A DNA stretch of 64,000 bases from Bog-113 sp965226755 (GTDB taxonomy: Bacteria > Acidobacteriota > Terriglobia > Bryobacterales > Bryobacteraceae). Shown here one piece after another: positions 1-7,849 of the stretch; the stretch's first letter is position 1, and every line of letters starts with the position of its first letter. The DNA is taken from contig CBDDDT010000003.1 of the NCBI GenBank assembly GCA_965226755.1, forward strand, positions 1,922,001 through 1,986,000, given 5' to 3'. The notes beneath the pieces were generated by a model. The model was not told the DNA's origin, searched no databases, and saw only the letters and a program-made list of their open reading frames with translations. The position numbers were made by a program, and so were the translations under genes.

Positions 1-650
1 TCGAGGGCGAGTGGATCGAGACGCTCACCGTCATCATCGCCTCCGGCGCCTCCGCGCGCTGGCTCGGCCTTCCCAATGAGCATCGCCTCATCGGCCACGG
101 CGTCAGCTCCTGCGCCACTTGTGACGGATTCTTCTACCGCAACAAGAAGATCATGGTCGTCGGCGGGGGCGATTCCGCCCTGGAAGAGGCCAGCTTCCTC
201 ACCCGCTTCGGCTCCGAAGTCTCCATCGTCCACCGCCGCGAAAGCTTCCGCGCCTCCAAGATCATGATCGACCGCGCCAAGGCCAACCCCAAGATCAAGT
301 TCCTCCTGAACACCGTCGTCGAAGACGTCTACGACGTGAAGAAAATGGTGGTCTCCAGCGTGAAGCTCCGCAATGTCGTCACCGGCGAGATATGGGAACA
401 GGATGTCGACGGCTTCTTCGTCGCGATCGGCCATATCCCCAACACCCGCCCGTTTATCGGACAGATCGAAACCGATGCCGAGGGTTACATCGTCTCCAAA
501 GGCGGCGCCGCCACCAGCGTCCCCGGCGTATTCCACGCGGGCGACGTGCAGGACCGCGTCTACCGCCAGGCCATCACCGCCGCCGGCGCCGGCTGCATGG
601 CCGCCATCGAAGTCGAACGCCTCCTCGAAGCCGAAGGACACCAGTCATGA
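1..650 (+). CDS. trxB: Thioredoxin-disulfide reductase, 5' truncated by window edge
   Basis: Cytoplasmic FAD enzyme that passes electrons from NADPH to thioredoxin. The frame is already open at base 3, so the start and the N-terminal FAD-binding part lie outside the window. What is visible fits the family: the redox-active CATC motif encoded at 111-122 and followed by DGFFYR, the NADPH-binding stretch GGGDSALEEA, and the C-terminal FAD contact HAGDVQD. An ATG at 153 lies after the CATC motif and cannot be the real start. The stop overlaps the next start as ATGA, so the two genes are probably co-translated. Confidence 0.95.
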   Translation, partial: EGEWIETLTVIIASGASARWLGLPNEHRLIGHGVSSCATCDGFFYRNKKIMVVGGGDSALEEASFLTRFGSEVSIVHRRESFRASKIMIDRAKANPKIKFLLNTVVEDVYDVKKMVVSSVKLRNVVTGEIWEQDVDGFFVAIGHIPNTRPFIGQIETDAEGYIVSKGGAATSVPGVFHAGDVQDRVYRQAITAAGAGCMAAIEVERLLEAEGHQS

Positions 651-1033
651 TCGAACGCCTTAACCCGCCCGGCATCTCCGCCGCCCGCGGTCCTTACTCG
701 CCCGCCATCCGCGCCGGCGACTTCATCTTCGTCTCCGGCCAGGTCCCCGTCAATCCGGAAACCCAGAAGATGGAGCTCAGCGAAATTCGCGGCGAAACCT
801 GCCTCGTCCTGAATAACGTCCGCAACCTTCTCGAAGCCGCCGGAGCTACCTTCGCCGATGTTGTGAAATGCTCCGTCTTCCTCGCTGACGGCGCCGATTT
901 CCCCGCCATGAACGAGGTTTACGCCGAGTACTTCGGCGAAACCAAACCCACCCGCACCACCATCGTCTGTCAGTTCGCCATGCCCGGTATGCGCGTCGAG
1001 ATCGATTGCATCGCCTACAAACCCCTCGCTTGA
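647..1033 (+). CDS. ridA: RidA family enamine/imine deaminase
   Basis: 128-residue member of the RidA/YjgF/UK114 family, which hydrolyses reactive 2-aminoacrylate-type enamines released by PLP enzymes. Family landmarks are PYSPAI near the N-terminus, FVSGQVPV, the central NVRNLLEAAG helix, and the C-terminal segment with RVEIDCIAY. The length is typical. The ATG at 647 overlaps the trxB stop by four bases, which fixes the start against a longer out-of-family extension in the same frame. The neighbour suggests a general redox and metabolite-repair pair. Confidence 0.95.
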   Translation: MIERLNPPGISAARGPYSPAIRAGDFIFVSGQVPVNPETQKMELSEIRGETCLVLNNVRNLLEAAGATFADVVKCSVFLADGADFPAMNEVYAEYFGETKPTRTTIVCQFAMPGMRVEIDCIAYKPLA

Positions 1034-1055
1034 TTTTGCGTCGACCGCCGCGCCG

Positions 1056-2030
1056 CTAACCCGCTAATCCTGGCACGCCGCCCATCGATCGCGCCTGCCT
1101 GACCGCCCGCAGAATCGCCTGCTCCACCGCCTCGATCGCCATCACCCCGAGCACGTCCAGATTGGCCCGTTGCTGCCCCATCGACAGCGCGAACGTGACA
1201 TCCCCGTCCGACATCGTGTTCACCGGCGCGATCACCCGCACCACCCCGATACTCGCCAGCGCCGCCAGCTTGTTCGTCTGCACCTTGTTCAGTTGCGCGT
1301 TCGTCGCCACCACGGCCAGAGTCGTGTTGCGCCCAAACCCGCCCGTCTTGCCTTCGCGCATCGCCCGCTCCGCATTCACGAATTCCCGCGACGCCTCCGC
1401 TTCCCGCGCTCCCGCGATCACCTGCCCGCTCGCTGCATCCCGCACATCCCCCAGCGCGTTCACCACCACCAGCGCGGAGACCATCACCCCATCGCCGCCT
1501 CTCACCGTAAAGCTGCCCAGCCCGCTCTTCATCGCCCGCTTCATTCCGAAGAGCTTCCCCACTGTGGCGCCAGTTCCCGCTCCCACGCAGCCTTCCACCA
1601 CCGCCCCGTCCGTTGCCGCCGCGGCCGCCGCTTCCCCCATCTCGCGCCCGGGCCGCACGCCCGCCTTGCCGATCGCCAGATCGAACAGAATCGCGCTCGG
1701 CACAATCGGCACGCGGGCCACTCCGGTATCGAACCCGGCCCCATGCTGCGCCAGATATTTCCGCGCTCCCGAAGCGGCCTCCAGGCCAAATGCGCTTCCT
1801 CCGGACAGCACGATCCCGTGTACGTGATCCGTCACGTGCCCGGGGTTCAGCGTGTCGATCTCGGACGTCCCCGTAGCCGATCCGCGGATGTCCACGCCGC
1901 CCGCTGCCCCGCTCGGGCAAAGCACCGCCGTGCACCCCGTCAGCGCGTCAAAATCCGATGCGTGGCCCACCCGAATGCCCGCGATGTCAGTCAGCCCCTT
2001 CATTCCGGTCCGTATGTTAGCATCGTTCAT
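1056..2030 (-). CDS. P1 family peptidase (S58, DmpA/NylC-like)
   Basis: About 324 residues. The family self-cleaves to expose an N-terminal nucleophile and acts as an aminopeptidase or amidase on small peptides or amides. The start GLTDIAGIRVGHA is the family signature, and the predicted self-cleavage site is visible as GRN/TTLAVVATN, with Thr near residue 236 as nucleophile. The substrate cannot be told from sequence. The start is uncertain: ATG at 2030 was chosen, an ATG at 2003 would also fit, and the frame is open to 2105. The 5' end overlaps the start region of the divergent mlaE gene. Confidence 0.88.
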   Translation of the reverse strand: MNDANIRTGMKGLTDIAGIRVGHASDFDALTGCTAVLCPSGAAGGVDIRGSATGTSEIDTLNPGHVTDHVHGIVLSGGSAFGLEAASGARKYLAQHGAGFDTGVARVPIVPSAILFDLAIGKAGVRPGREMGEAAAAAATDGAVVEGCVGAGTGATVGKLFGMKRAMKSGLGSFTVRGGDGVMVSALVVVNALGDVRDAASGQVIAGAREAEASREFVNAERAMREGKTGGFGRNTTLAVVATNAQLNKVQTNKLAALASIGVVRVIAPVNTMSDGDVTFALSMGQQRANLDVLGVMAIEAVEQAILRAVRQARSMGGVPGLAG

Positions 2031-2817
2031 CGAGACCGGATTTTCTTCCGAGCGTGACTTGCTGGACATACTGAAAGGGCCATTCGAGGCAATCCAGGAC
2101 TTCACGATCCTCGCCGGCCAGTCGCTCCGGAATATCGGACGGAGTCCGCACTACGTCGACGACATCCTGATCCAGATGGATGCGATCGGCGTCGGCAGCC
2201 TCTTCATTTCCGTTCTCACCGGATTCTTCAGCGGCGCCGTGATGGCCCTCCAGATGGGGCGAGCGCTCGGCCAGTACGGTCAGACCGGGCAGACCGGAAC
2301 CGTCGTCGCCATCATCCTCGTCCGCGAGCTCGGCCCCGCGCTCACCGCGCTCATGGTGGCCGGCCGCAACTCCTCCGGAATCGCCTCCGAAATCGGCTCC
2401 ATGCGCGTCACCGAGCAGATCGACGCCATGCGCGCTCTCGGCACCGATCCCATCCAGAAGCTCGTCACCCCCCGCATGATCGCCACCGCCATCATGCTCC
2501 CCTGCCTCACCGTCATCGCCGACTTCGTCGGAATGGTCGGCGGATGGGTCGTCGGCGTCCTCGTTTACCACCTCCCCACGCGCCAGTACTGGACCACCAC
2601 CTGGCAGGCTCTCGAATGGAGCGACGTCGTTCAGGGCCTTCTCAAACCCTTCGTGTTCTCCTTCGTCGTTTCTCTCGTGGGCTGCTATTACGGACTGCGC
2701 ACCACCGGCGGCACCCAGGGCGTCGGCCGCGCCACCACTCAGGCCGTCGTCGCCGCGTCCGTCCTCATCTTCGTGCTGACTTTCTTCATCACCAAGATCT
2801 TCGTCAGCTCCACCTGA
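2014..2817 (+). CDS. mlaE: MlaE-type ABC transporter permease
   Basis: Integral inner-membrane permease of the MCE/Mla lipid transport system, about 267 residues. The MlaE core is clear: GTVVAIILVRELGPALTAL, GRNSSGIASEIGSM, EQIDAMRALGTDP, followed by hydrophobic helices to the C-terminus. The next two genes encode the ATPase and the MCE protein, giving a complete MlaFED-like complex that moves phospholipids between the membranes. The frame is open back to 1852, but homologous sequence begins near residue 60 of that ORF. The ATG at 2014 is used; a TTG at 2059 is an alternative. Neither has a convincing ribosome binding site. Confidence 0.9.
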   Translation: MLASFIETGFSSERDLLDILKGPFEAIQDFTILAGQSLRNIGRSPHYVDDILIQMDAIGVGSLFISVLTGFFSGAVMALQMGRALGQYGQTGQTGTVVAIILVRELGPALTALMVAGRNSSGIASEIGSMRVTEQIDAMRALGTDPIQKLVTPRMIATAIMLPCLTVIADFVGMVGGWVVGVLVYHLPTRQYWTTTWQALEWSDVVQGLLKPFVFSFVVSLVGCYYGLRTTGGTQGVGRATTQAVVAASVLIFVLTFFITKIFVSST

Positions 2818-2820
2818 GCC

Positions 2821-3756
2821 ATGCCGGAAAGCGAGAGCCCGCAGGAAAACGAAAGCCCGCAGGAAAACGAAAGCCCGCAGGAAAAGGAAAGCATGCTGCG
2901 CTTCGAAAACGTCGAGGTCGATTTCGACGCCGTCGAGGCCCTCAAAGGTATCTCCTTCGACGTCAAGCAAGGCGAAACCCGCATCCTCCTGGGCGCCGCC
3001 GGCAGCGGCAAAACCGTTCTTCTCAAGACGTCCATCGGCTTGAACTGCCCCTCATCGGGCAAGGTTTTCCTCTTCGGCCAGGAGATCCAAAATCTTCGCG
3101 AACAGGATCTCTACAGCATCCGCCAGCGCGTCGGCGTCCTGTTTCAGGAAGGCGCTCTCTTTGATTCCATGACCGTAGAACGCAACGTCGCCTATCCCTT
3201 GCTCACCCGGCGTGCCACCGCGCCTCCAAAGCAAAACGGCGCCGCTGCCCCCTCAGCCGCGAATGGCTCGGAAAGAGGAGCACCAGAAAAAAGAGGGGAC
3301 GACCAGCGCGATATCCACACTCGCATTCAGGAAGCGCTGGACTTCGTCGAACTGGGCCAGACCTTGAAGCAGTTCCCCAGCGAACTGTCCGGCGGCATGC
3401 GGCGTCGCGCCGCCATCGCCCGCGCCGTCGTCGCTCAGCCGCCGCTGTTGCTCTACGATTCCCCCACCGCCGGACTGGATCCGATCACCGCCACCACCAT
3501 CGTTTCTCTCATCATCAAAGAGCGCGATCTCGACAACACCACCGCCCTGGTCGTCACTCACCGCTACCAGGATGGCAATTTGATCGCGAACTTTCGCTAC
3601 AATCCGGAGAGTAAGCAACTCGAACCTTCTGAGGATGCCGCGAAACGCACTATCTTCATGGTCCTTAAGGAAGGCCGCCTGATTTTCGAGGGCGGCCAGG
3701 AAGAACTCGAAAGTTCCTCCGATGAGTACGTCAGTAAGTTCGTGAAGAAGGACTGA
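2821..3756 (+). CDS. mlaF: MlaF-type ABC transporter ATP-binding protein with altered Walker B
   Basis: ATPase of the MlaEFD transporter, 311 residues from the ATG at 2821, three bases after mlaE. Walker A is GAAGSGKT (58-65), the Q-loop is near Q109, the signature is LSGGM (189-193), and the H-loop is H247. Walker B reads LLLYDSP, so serine (214) replaces the usual catalytic glutamate. There is a low-complexity Ala/Pro/Gly/Glu insertion at about 131-165. Residues 5-22 are three copies of a six-residue Glu-Ser-Pro-Gln repeat. An ATG at 2893, just after the repeat and preceded by AGGAAAAGGA four bases away, may be the real start. Confidence 0.9.
   Translation: MPESESPQENESPQENESPQEKESMLRFENVEVDFDAVEALKGISFDVKQGETRILLGAAGSGKTVLLKTSIGLNCPSSGKVFLFGQEIQNLREQDLYSIRQRVGVLFQEGALFDSMTVERNVAYPLLTRRATAPPKQNGAAAPSAANGSERGAPEKRGDDQRDIHTRIQEALDFVELGQTLKQFPSELSGGMRRRAAIARAVVAQPPLLLYDSPTAGLDPITATTIVSLIIKERDLDNTTALVVTHRYQDGNLIANFRYNPESKQLEPSEDAAKRTIFMVLKEGRLIFEGGQEELESSSDEYVSKFVKKD
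2833..2892 (+). repeat. 18-bp tandem repeat, three copies, at the mlaF start
   Basis: Three consecutive 18-base units (2833-2850, 2851-2868, 2869-2886) plus six bases of a fourth, differing at two positions (the third base of the first codon in copy 1 and the third base of the last codon in copy 3). Each unit contains AGGAAAA, a Shine-Dalgarno-like string, and the last one sits directly before the alternative ATG at 2893. Read in frame, the repeat encodes Glu-Ser-Pro-Gln-Glu-Asn. Confidence 0.92.
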
Positions 3757-3759
3757 TCG

Positions 3760-4833
3760 ATGGCGTCGCCGAAACGAGTTCGATGGGCACAACTCCGGGT
3801 AGGGTTACTCGCCGCCGCGGCTCTCGTGCTCGCCGCTGTGTTGATCTTCCTGCTCACCTCCAGCACTAAGTTCTTCGAGGGCCGCTTCCAGCTCCGCACC
3901 TATATGGAGGATTCGGCCGCCATGGCCGACAGCGCTCCCGTCCGCCTCAACGGCATCCTCGTCGGCAATATCGACCACATCGTCCTCACCGGATCCAAAG
4001 ATCCCAAGCGCATCGTCGAGATCAAGATGTCCGTCCTCAAGAAGTACCTCGACCAGATTCCGGAGGATTCCGTCGCCGGAGTCAGCGCCTCCAACCTGCT
4101 CGGCGATAAGTTCATCAATATCACCAAAGGCCGCAGCCCCCGCCCGGTCGTGCCCGGCGGCGAAGTCAAGAGCCAGGACGTCATCGACATCCCGCAGCTG
4201 CTCTCGCAAAGCGCCACCATTCTGACCCAGTTCCAGGGCATCGTCGGGAAAGCCGACGCCTTGCTCAGCTTCGTGAACAGCGGACAGGGCAACATCGGGT
4301 TGCTCATCAAGGACGACAAGCTTTACAAGGAAGTGAATGAAACCGTCGGCCAGGTCAACAAAATCGTAAGCGACGTCCGGAACAGCAATGGAACCCTGAG
4401 CAAGCTCATCTACGATGACCAGCTCTACCAGGACGTCCGCAAGCCCATTCAGCGCCTCGATGATCTGCTTGCCCAAGTCCAATCCGGCAAGGGAACCGCC
4501 GGCAAACTGCTCTACGACGAGGCGCTTTATACCGAAGCGCGCGATTCCCTCACCGAAGCCCGCCGCATGCTGGACGATCTTAACGCCGGCAAGGGAACCG
4601 CCGGCAAGCTCCTCAAGAACGACGAGCTTTATACCCAGGTGAACCAGATCATGGCCAAAGTCAATTCAGCGGTCGATAAGATCAACGCCGGACAGGGCAC
4701 CATCGGCCAGCTTCTCGTCAACCCGCAGCTCTATGACTCCCTGAACGGCGCCACCCGCGAAGCCCAGTTGCTGGTCCAGGACATCCGCAAGAACCCCAAG
4801 AAGTTCCTGCGCATCAAGCTCGCCTTGTTTTGA
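3760..4833 (+). CDS. mlaD: MlaD/MCE domain protein with helical repeats
   Basis: Inner-membrane-anchored, periplasmic MCE protein of the Mla transporter, 357 residues. A basic N-terminus is followed by one membrane segment (about 12-33), then the MCE domain (about 38-120; LRTYMEDSAAMADSAPVRLNG, GVSASNLLGDKFINI). From about 174 to 325 there are five copies of a G-K/Q-G-T-x-G-K-L-L ... L-Y motif spaced 34-35 residues apart, followed by a basic NPKKFLRIK tail. The C-terminal repeats are longer than in E. coli MlaD and suggest an extended helical barrel or needle. The stop overlaps the next gene. Confidence 0.93.
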   Translation: MASPKRVRWAQLRVGLLAAAALVLAAVLIFLLTSSTKFFEGRFQLRTYMEDSAAMADSAPVRLNGILVGNIDHIVLTGSKDPKRIVEIKMSVLKKYLDQIPEDSVAGVSASNLLGDKFINITKGRSPRPVVPGGEVKSQDVIDIPQLLSQSATILTQFQGIVGKADALLSFVNSGQGNIGLLIKDDKLYKEVNETVGQVNKIVSDVRNSNGTLSKLIYDDQLYQDVRKPIQRLDDLLAQVQSGKGTAGKLLYDEALYTEARDSLTEARRMLDDLNAGKGTAGKLLKNDELYTQVNQIMAKVNSAVDKINAGQGTIGQLLVNPQLYDSLNGATREAQLLVQDIRKNPKKFLRIKLALF

Positions 4834-5606
4834 TCCGCCTTGCCGTCAATGCGGATGATTTCGGCTTTACCCGCGATGTGAACGACGGCATCGCCGCCGC
4901 CCACCGCGACGGCATCCTCACGTCCGCCACGCTCATGGCTACGGGTCCGGCCTTCGATCACGCCATCCTGCTGTCCCAGGCCAGCCCGCGTCTCGACATC
5001 GGTTGCCACCTGGTGCTGATCGGGGGGGAATCGCTCACCTGCGGCCCGCTGCCTGCGAACCTGACCGCTCTCGTCGGCGCGCTCGCTCGCGGCCGCATCC
5101 CCGTGTACGACGAGTTCGCCGCCCAGGTCCGCAAGATTCAGGCTGCCGGGATCCAGCCCACGCACCTCGACACCCACAAACATACCCACCTTGTGCCGTC
5201 CGTCTTGCAAGCCATCGCGCGCATCTCCCGCGACTTCGGCATCCCCTGGATTCGACGGCCATTCGACCTCTCGCCCGCGGGCTTCGCCGGTTGGGCGATG
5301 CTAGCGCGCCGGAGCGCGTTCGACCGCGTTCTCGCCGGGTCGCGTTCCACTGACCACTTTGTGGGTTTCGCGCTTACCGGACGCCTTGACGCCTCCGCCA
5401 TGGTCGAGGCTCTAAGCCGGCTTCCGGAAGGCTTCACCGAGTTCATGTGCCACCCCGGCTTCTGCCGTGACGAACTCCGCCACGCGCCCACGCGCCTAAA
5501 AGAATCCCGCGAGCGGGAACTGGAAGCCCTGGTTTCTCCGGCTGTGCGCAGGGTCGTCGAAGAACGCGGTATCCTGCTCACCCCATTCAGTTACACTCCT
5601 AAGTAG
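4830..5606 (+). CDS. YdjC/ChbG family carbohydrate deacetylase
   Basis: 258 residues of the YdjC family, metal-dependent N-deacetylases related to chitooligosaccharide deacetylase ChbG and hopanoid-associated HpnK. The metal-site signatures are present: NADDFGFT at the N-terminus, the histidine in GCHLVL, and THLDTHKHTH. The start is TTG at 4830, overlapping the mlaD stop as TTGA; the family N-terminus begins exactly here, which supports the unusual codon. Co-translation with mlaD suggests an envelope lipid or glycan substrate, but the substrate is not determined. Confidence 0.88.
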   Translation: MIRLAVNADDFGFTRDVNDGIAAAHRDGILTSATLMATGPAFDHAILLSQASPRLDIGCHLVLIGGESLTCGPLPANLTALVGALARGRIPVYDEFAAQVRKIQAAGIQPTHLDTHKHTHLVPSVLQAIARISRDFGIPWIRRPFDLSPAGFAGWAMLARRSAFDRVLAGSRSTDHFVGFALTGRLDASAMVEALSRLPEGFTEFMCHPGFCRDELRHAPTRLKESRERELEALVSPAVRRVVEERGILLTPFSYTPK

Positions 5607-5616
5607 GCCACCCATC

Positions 5617-6456
5617 ATGTCCACCCTGTACGTGGTCGCCACACCCATCGGCAATCTGGAAGATATGACGTACCGCGCTGTCCGCGTGATGCGCGAGGTC
5701 GCCTGGATCGCCTGCGAAGACACGCGCGAAACCCGTAAGCTCCTCGATCATTTCCAGATCGACACGCCGCTCGTCAGCTACCACGACCACAATGAGATGG
5801 AACGCGCCAAGGAGCTTTGCGCCCGCCTGCAAGCCGGGGAATCCGGCGCTCTCGTCTCCGATGCCGGGATGCCGCTGGTTTCCGATCCGGGCTATCGGCT
5901 GGTGCGCGCCGCCATTGAAGCCGGCATCACCGTTCAACCCGTGCCCGGCGCGTCCGCTTCCATCTCCGCCCTGGCCGCTTCCGGTCTGCCCACCGACTCG
6001 TTCTACTTCCTCGGCTTTCTCCCCGCCAAGTCAGGCCAGCGCGCCAATCTGCTCGAATCGCTTCGCCATGAGAAAGCGACCCTGATCTTTTACGAGGCGC
6101 CGCACCGCATCCTCGAAGCCCTGGCCGACATCGAGCGTGTTCTAGGACCCCGCCCGGTCGTCGTCGCCCGCGAGATGACCAAGATCCACGAAGAGTTTCT
6201 GCGCGGCACGGCCGGCCAGATTTTGGACCAGATCAAGGATCGCGCATTCATCCGGGGCGAGATCACCCTGCTCATCGGGAAGTCCAACCGTCCCGCCGCC
6301 AGCCTGGAGCCCATCGAAAAGGCGGTGGAACACCAGATGGGCAACGGTCTTTCCCGCATGGACGCCATGAAGGCCATCGCCCGCGAGCGCGGTGTTTCCA
6401 AGCGCGAAATCTACAAACGCATCGCCGGACCCGCCGCCGACCGCCGCGGATCATGA
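5617..6456 (+). CDS. rsmI: 16S rRNA 2'-O-ribose C1402 methyltransferase
   Basis: 279-residue SAM-dependent methyltransferase of the tetrapyrrole-methylase fold that modifies C1402 in the ribosomal decoding centre. Family motifs: ATPIGNLEDMT near the N-terminus, CEDTRETRKLL, LVSDAGMPLVSDPGYRLV and PGASASISALAASGLP. The length matches E. coli RsmI. The start ATG follows the ydjC stop by ten bases. rpsT follows, so two ribosome-related genes are grouped here. Confidence 0.96.
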   Translation: MSTLYVVATPIGNLEDMTYRAVRVMREVAWIACEDTRETRKLLDHFQIDTPLVSYHDHNEMERAKELCARLQAGESGALVSDAGMPLVSDPGYRLVRAAIEAGITVQPVPGASASISALAASGLPTDSFYFLGFLPAKSGQRANLLESLRHEKATLIFYEAPHRILEALADIERVLGPRPVVVAREMTKIHEEFLRGTAGQILDQIKDRAFIRGEITLLIGKSNRPAASLEPIEKAVEHQMGNGLSRMDAMKAIARERGVSKREIYKRIAGPAADRRGS

Positions 6457-6468
6457 CCCTGCTATACT
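6440..6468 (+). promoter_or_regulatory. Possible rpsT promoter (-10 TATACT)
   Basis: TATACT at 6463-6468 matches five of six bases of the sigma-70 -10 box and lies 30 bases before the rpsT start, straight after rsmI. No recognisable -35 hexamer sits at the right distance, so this is a weak call. Confidence 0.3.
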
Positions 6469-6498
6469 GGTCTGGTTACGATCCGGATATAGAACAGA

Positions 6499-6774
6499 AT
6501 GGCAAATCATCTCTCAGCATTGAAGCGGGTTCGGCAGGAGGCGCGTCGCACCGAGTTTAACCGCCGCAGCAAAACGCGCTTGCGTCATCAGATTCGCGCA
6601 ATCCGCCGCGCGCTTGTCGCCAAAGATCCTTCCGGCGCCGCCGCTCTGCTCCCGGCGACCTTCTCGGTAATTGATCGCTCCGCCCGCGTCGGCATCATCA
6701 AGAAGAACACTGCCGCCCGTTACAAAAGCCGGCTTCACGCGCGCATCAAATCCCTCGAAACCAAGACCAAGTAG
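6499..6774 (+). CDS. rpsT: 30S ribosomal protein S20
   Basis: 91-residue basic protein that binds 16S rRNA early in 30S assembly. The N-terminus MANHLSALKRVRQEARR and the closing segment KNTAARYKSRLHARIK are typical of bacterial S20, and the length is normal. It is separated from rsmI by 42 bases containing a possible -10 box. It converges on holA, whose stop lies one base beyond its own. Confidence 0.97.
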   Translation: MANHLSALKRVRQEARRTEFNRRSKTRLRHQIRAIRRALVAKDPSGAAALLPATFSVIDRSARVGIIKKNTAARYKSRLHARIKSLETKTK

Positions 6775-6797
6775 TTCAGGCGCTGGTCAGCCTGAAC
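6774..6797. terminator. Hairpin at the rpsT/holA convergence
   Basis: Perfect 8-bp stem GTTCAGGC / GCCTGAAC around an 8-base loop, covering the 3' ends of two convergent genes. It is symmetrical and could act in both directions, but no T-run follows on either strand, so termination is only inferred from position. Confidence 0.35.
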
Positions 6798-7849
6798 ACG
6801 AATTGCTCCATAATCACGCGGTCGTCCGGACGCGCGCTGCGCAAATCCCGGTCGGCTGCAAAGATCAGCTTCAACCCCGCTTCAAGACGCTCCGTGGAGA
6901 ACTTCTGCGCGGTCTGCGCAACCTGCTCCGCGCGCGATCCCCACATCGCTACCCCCGCCTTGCTGAAGTAGCTCTGCACCTGCTGCGCCGAGCGCAGTCC
7001 GCTTTGCCGCGCCGTCAGCGCCTGCCGGAATTGGGTCGAGAGAAACGCCAGCGCGAGCGGCAGATATTCGTTCTCCCGGCACAGCGCATCCAGGCTGGCC
7101 AATGAGCGCGCCCGGTCGCCCCGGCCCAGCGCGTTGACCAGAGCGAAGATCGTGCTCGTCCGTGCGTCCGGAACCAGAGTCAGGATATCGTCCGTAGTGA
7201 TCGCTCGGCCTTCCCCCGCATAAAGCGAAAGTTTCTCCATCTCGGTCGCGATCCGGGCCATGTCGGCGCTCAGCGTCTCCACCAGCATCGCCGCGGCCGC
7301 CGCATCCATCCGGATCTTCAAACGCTTCGCCATGTCGTCCAGCTCCAGGCGCGCTTCATCCGGCGTAAGCCGCTTGAACTCTACCGTCTCGGTGATGGCG
7401 GCGTAGAACTTGCGCACGCGGTCCGCCTTCTTCTTGTCCTCGCCGTCCAGATCGAAGCGGGTCGCTTCCAGCAGCAGCACCACTCCCGGCGTGGGATCTT
7501 TCACATACGCTTGCAGCACCGCATCGGGATTCGCAGCGGCTGGCGATTCATCATCCCCGTCGTCTTCCGCGGCGGCGCGGCTGCTGCGCGGCAGCGCCGC
7601 CTCGGCCCCGATCACCAGGATCAGGCGCTCGGCCGCGAACAGCGACATCGCCCGCGCATCGTCCACAATCTCCCGGATGCCCGTCTCGCTGGCGTCATAT
7701 TGCGCGAAGCCTTCGCGCGCGCTGCCGAGATGCGCCGCAATCAGCGCATCTCGGCAGCGCCGCCGCTCGAAGGCCTCGCTCCCGAGAAACAGGCAGACTG
7801 CGGGAATCTCGCCCTTCTTCAGCCGGCCGATGAACTGGGCGGGCGACAT
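6776..7849 (-). CDS. holA: DNA polymerase III subunit delta
   Basis: 357 residues, the size of clamp-loader delta subunits, which open the beta clamp for loading on DNA. The N-terminal half has the degenerate AAA+ pattern of HolA (VCLFLGSEAFERRRCRDALI, a glutamate-rich linker near 100, and FKRLTPDEARLELDDMAKR), and the C-terminal helical domain includes LVNALGRGDRARSLASLDAL. The acidic, Ala-rich insertion (about 95-110) is non-conserved. The ATG overlaps the lptE stop by one base, the usual lptE-holA order in diderm bacteria. Confidence 0.93.
   Translation of the reverse strand: MSPAQFIGRLKKGEIPAVCLFLGSEAFERRRCRDALIAAHLGSAREGFAQYDASETGIREIVDDARAMSLFAAERLILVIGAEAALPRSSRAAAEDDGDDESPAAANPDAVLQAYVKDPTPGVVLLLEATRFDLDGEDKKKADRVRKFYAAITETVEFKRLTPDEARLELDDMAKRLKIRMDAAAAAMLVETLSADMARIATEMEKLSLYAGEGRAITTDDILTLVPDARTSTIFALVNALGRGDRARSLASLDALCRENEYLPLALAFLSTQFRQALTARQSGLRSAQQVQSYFSKAGVAMWGSRAEQVAQTAQKFSTERLEAGLKLIFAADRDLRSARPDDRVIMEQFVFRLTSA

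Noticed and set aside
1015..1935. 306-residue frame on the minus strand, and long plus-strand frames 1162-1827 and 1170-2057
   Set aside because: They lie in other frames of the P1 peptidase gene and translate to Gly/Arg- or His/Arg-rich strings typical of GC-rich shadow frames.
2017..2970. 317-residue minus-strand frame antisense to mlaE and mlaF
   Set aside because: Asp/Gly/His-rich translation without any domain; shadow of two clear transporter genes.
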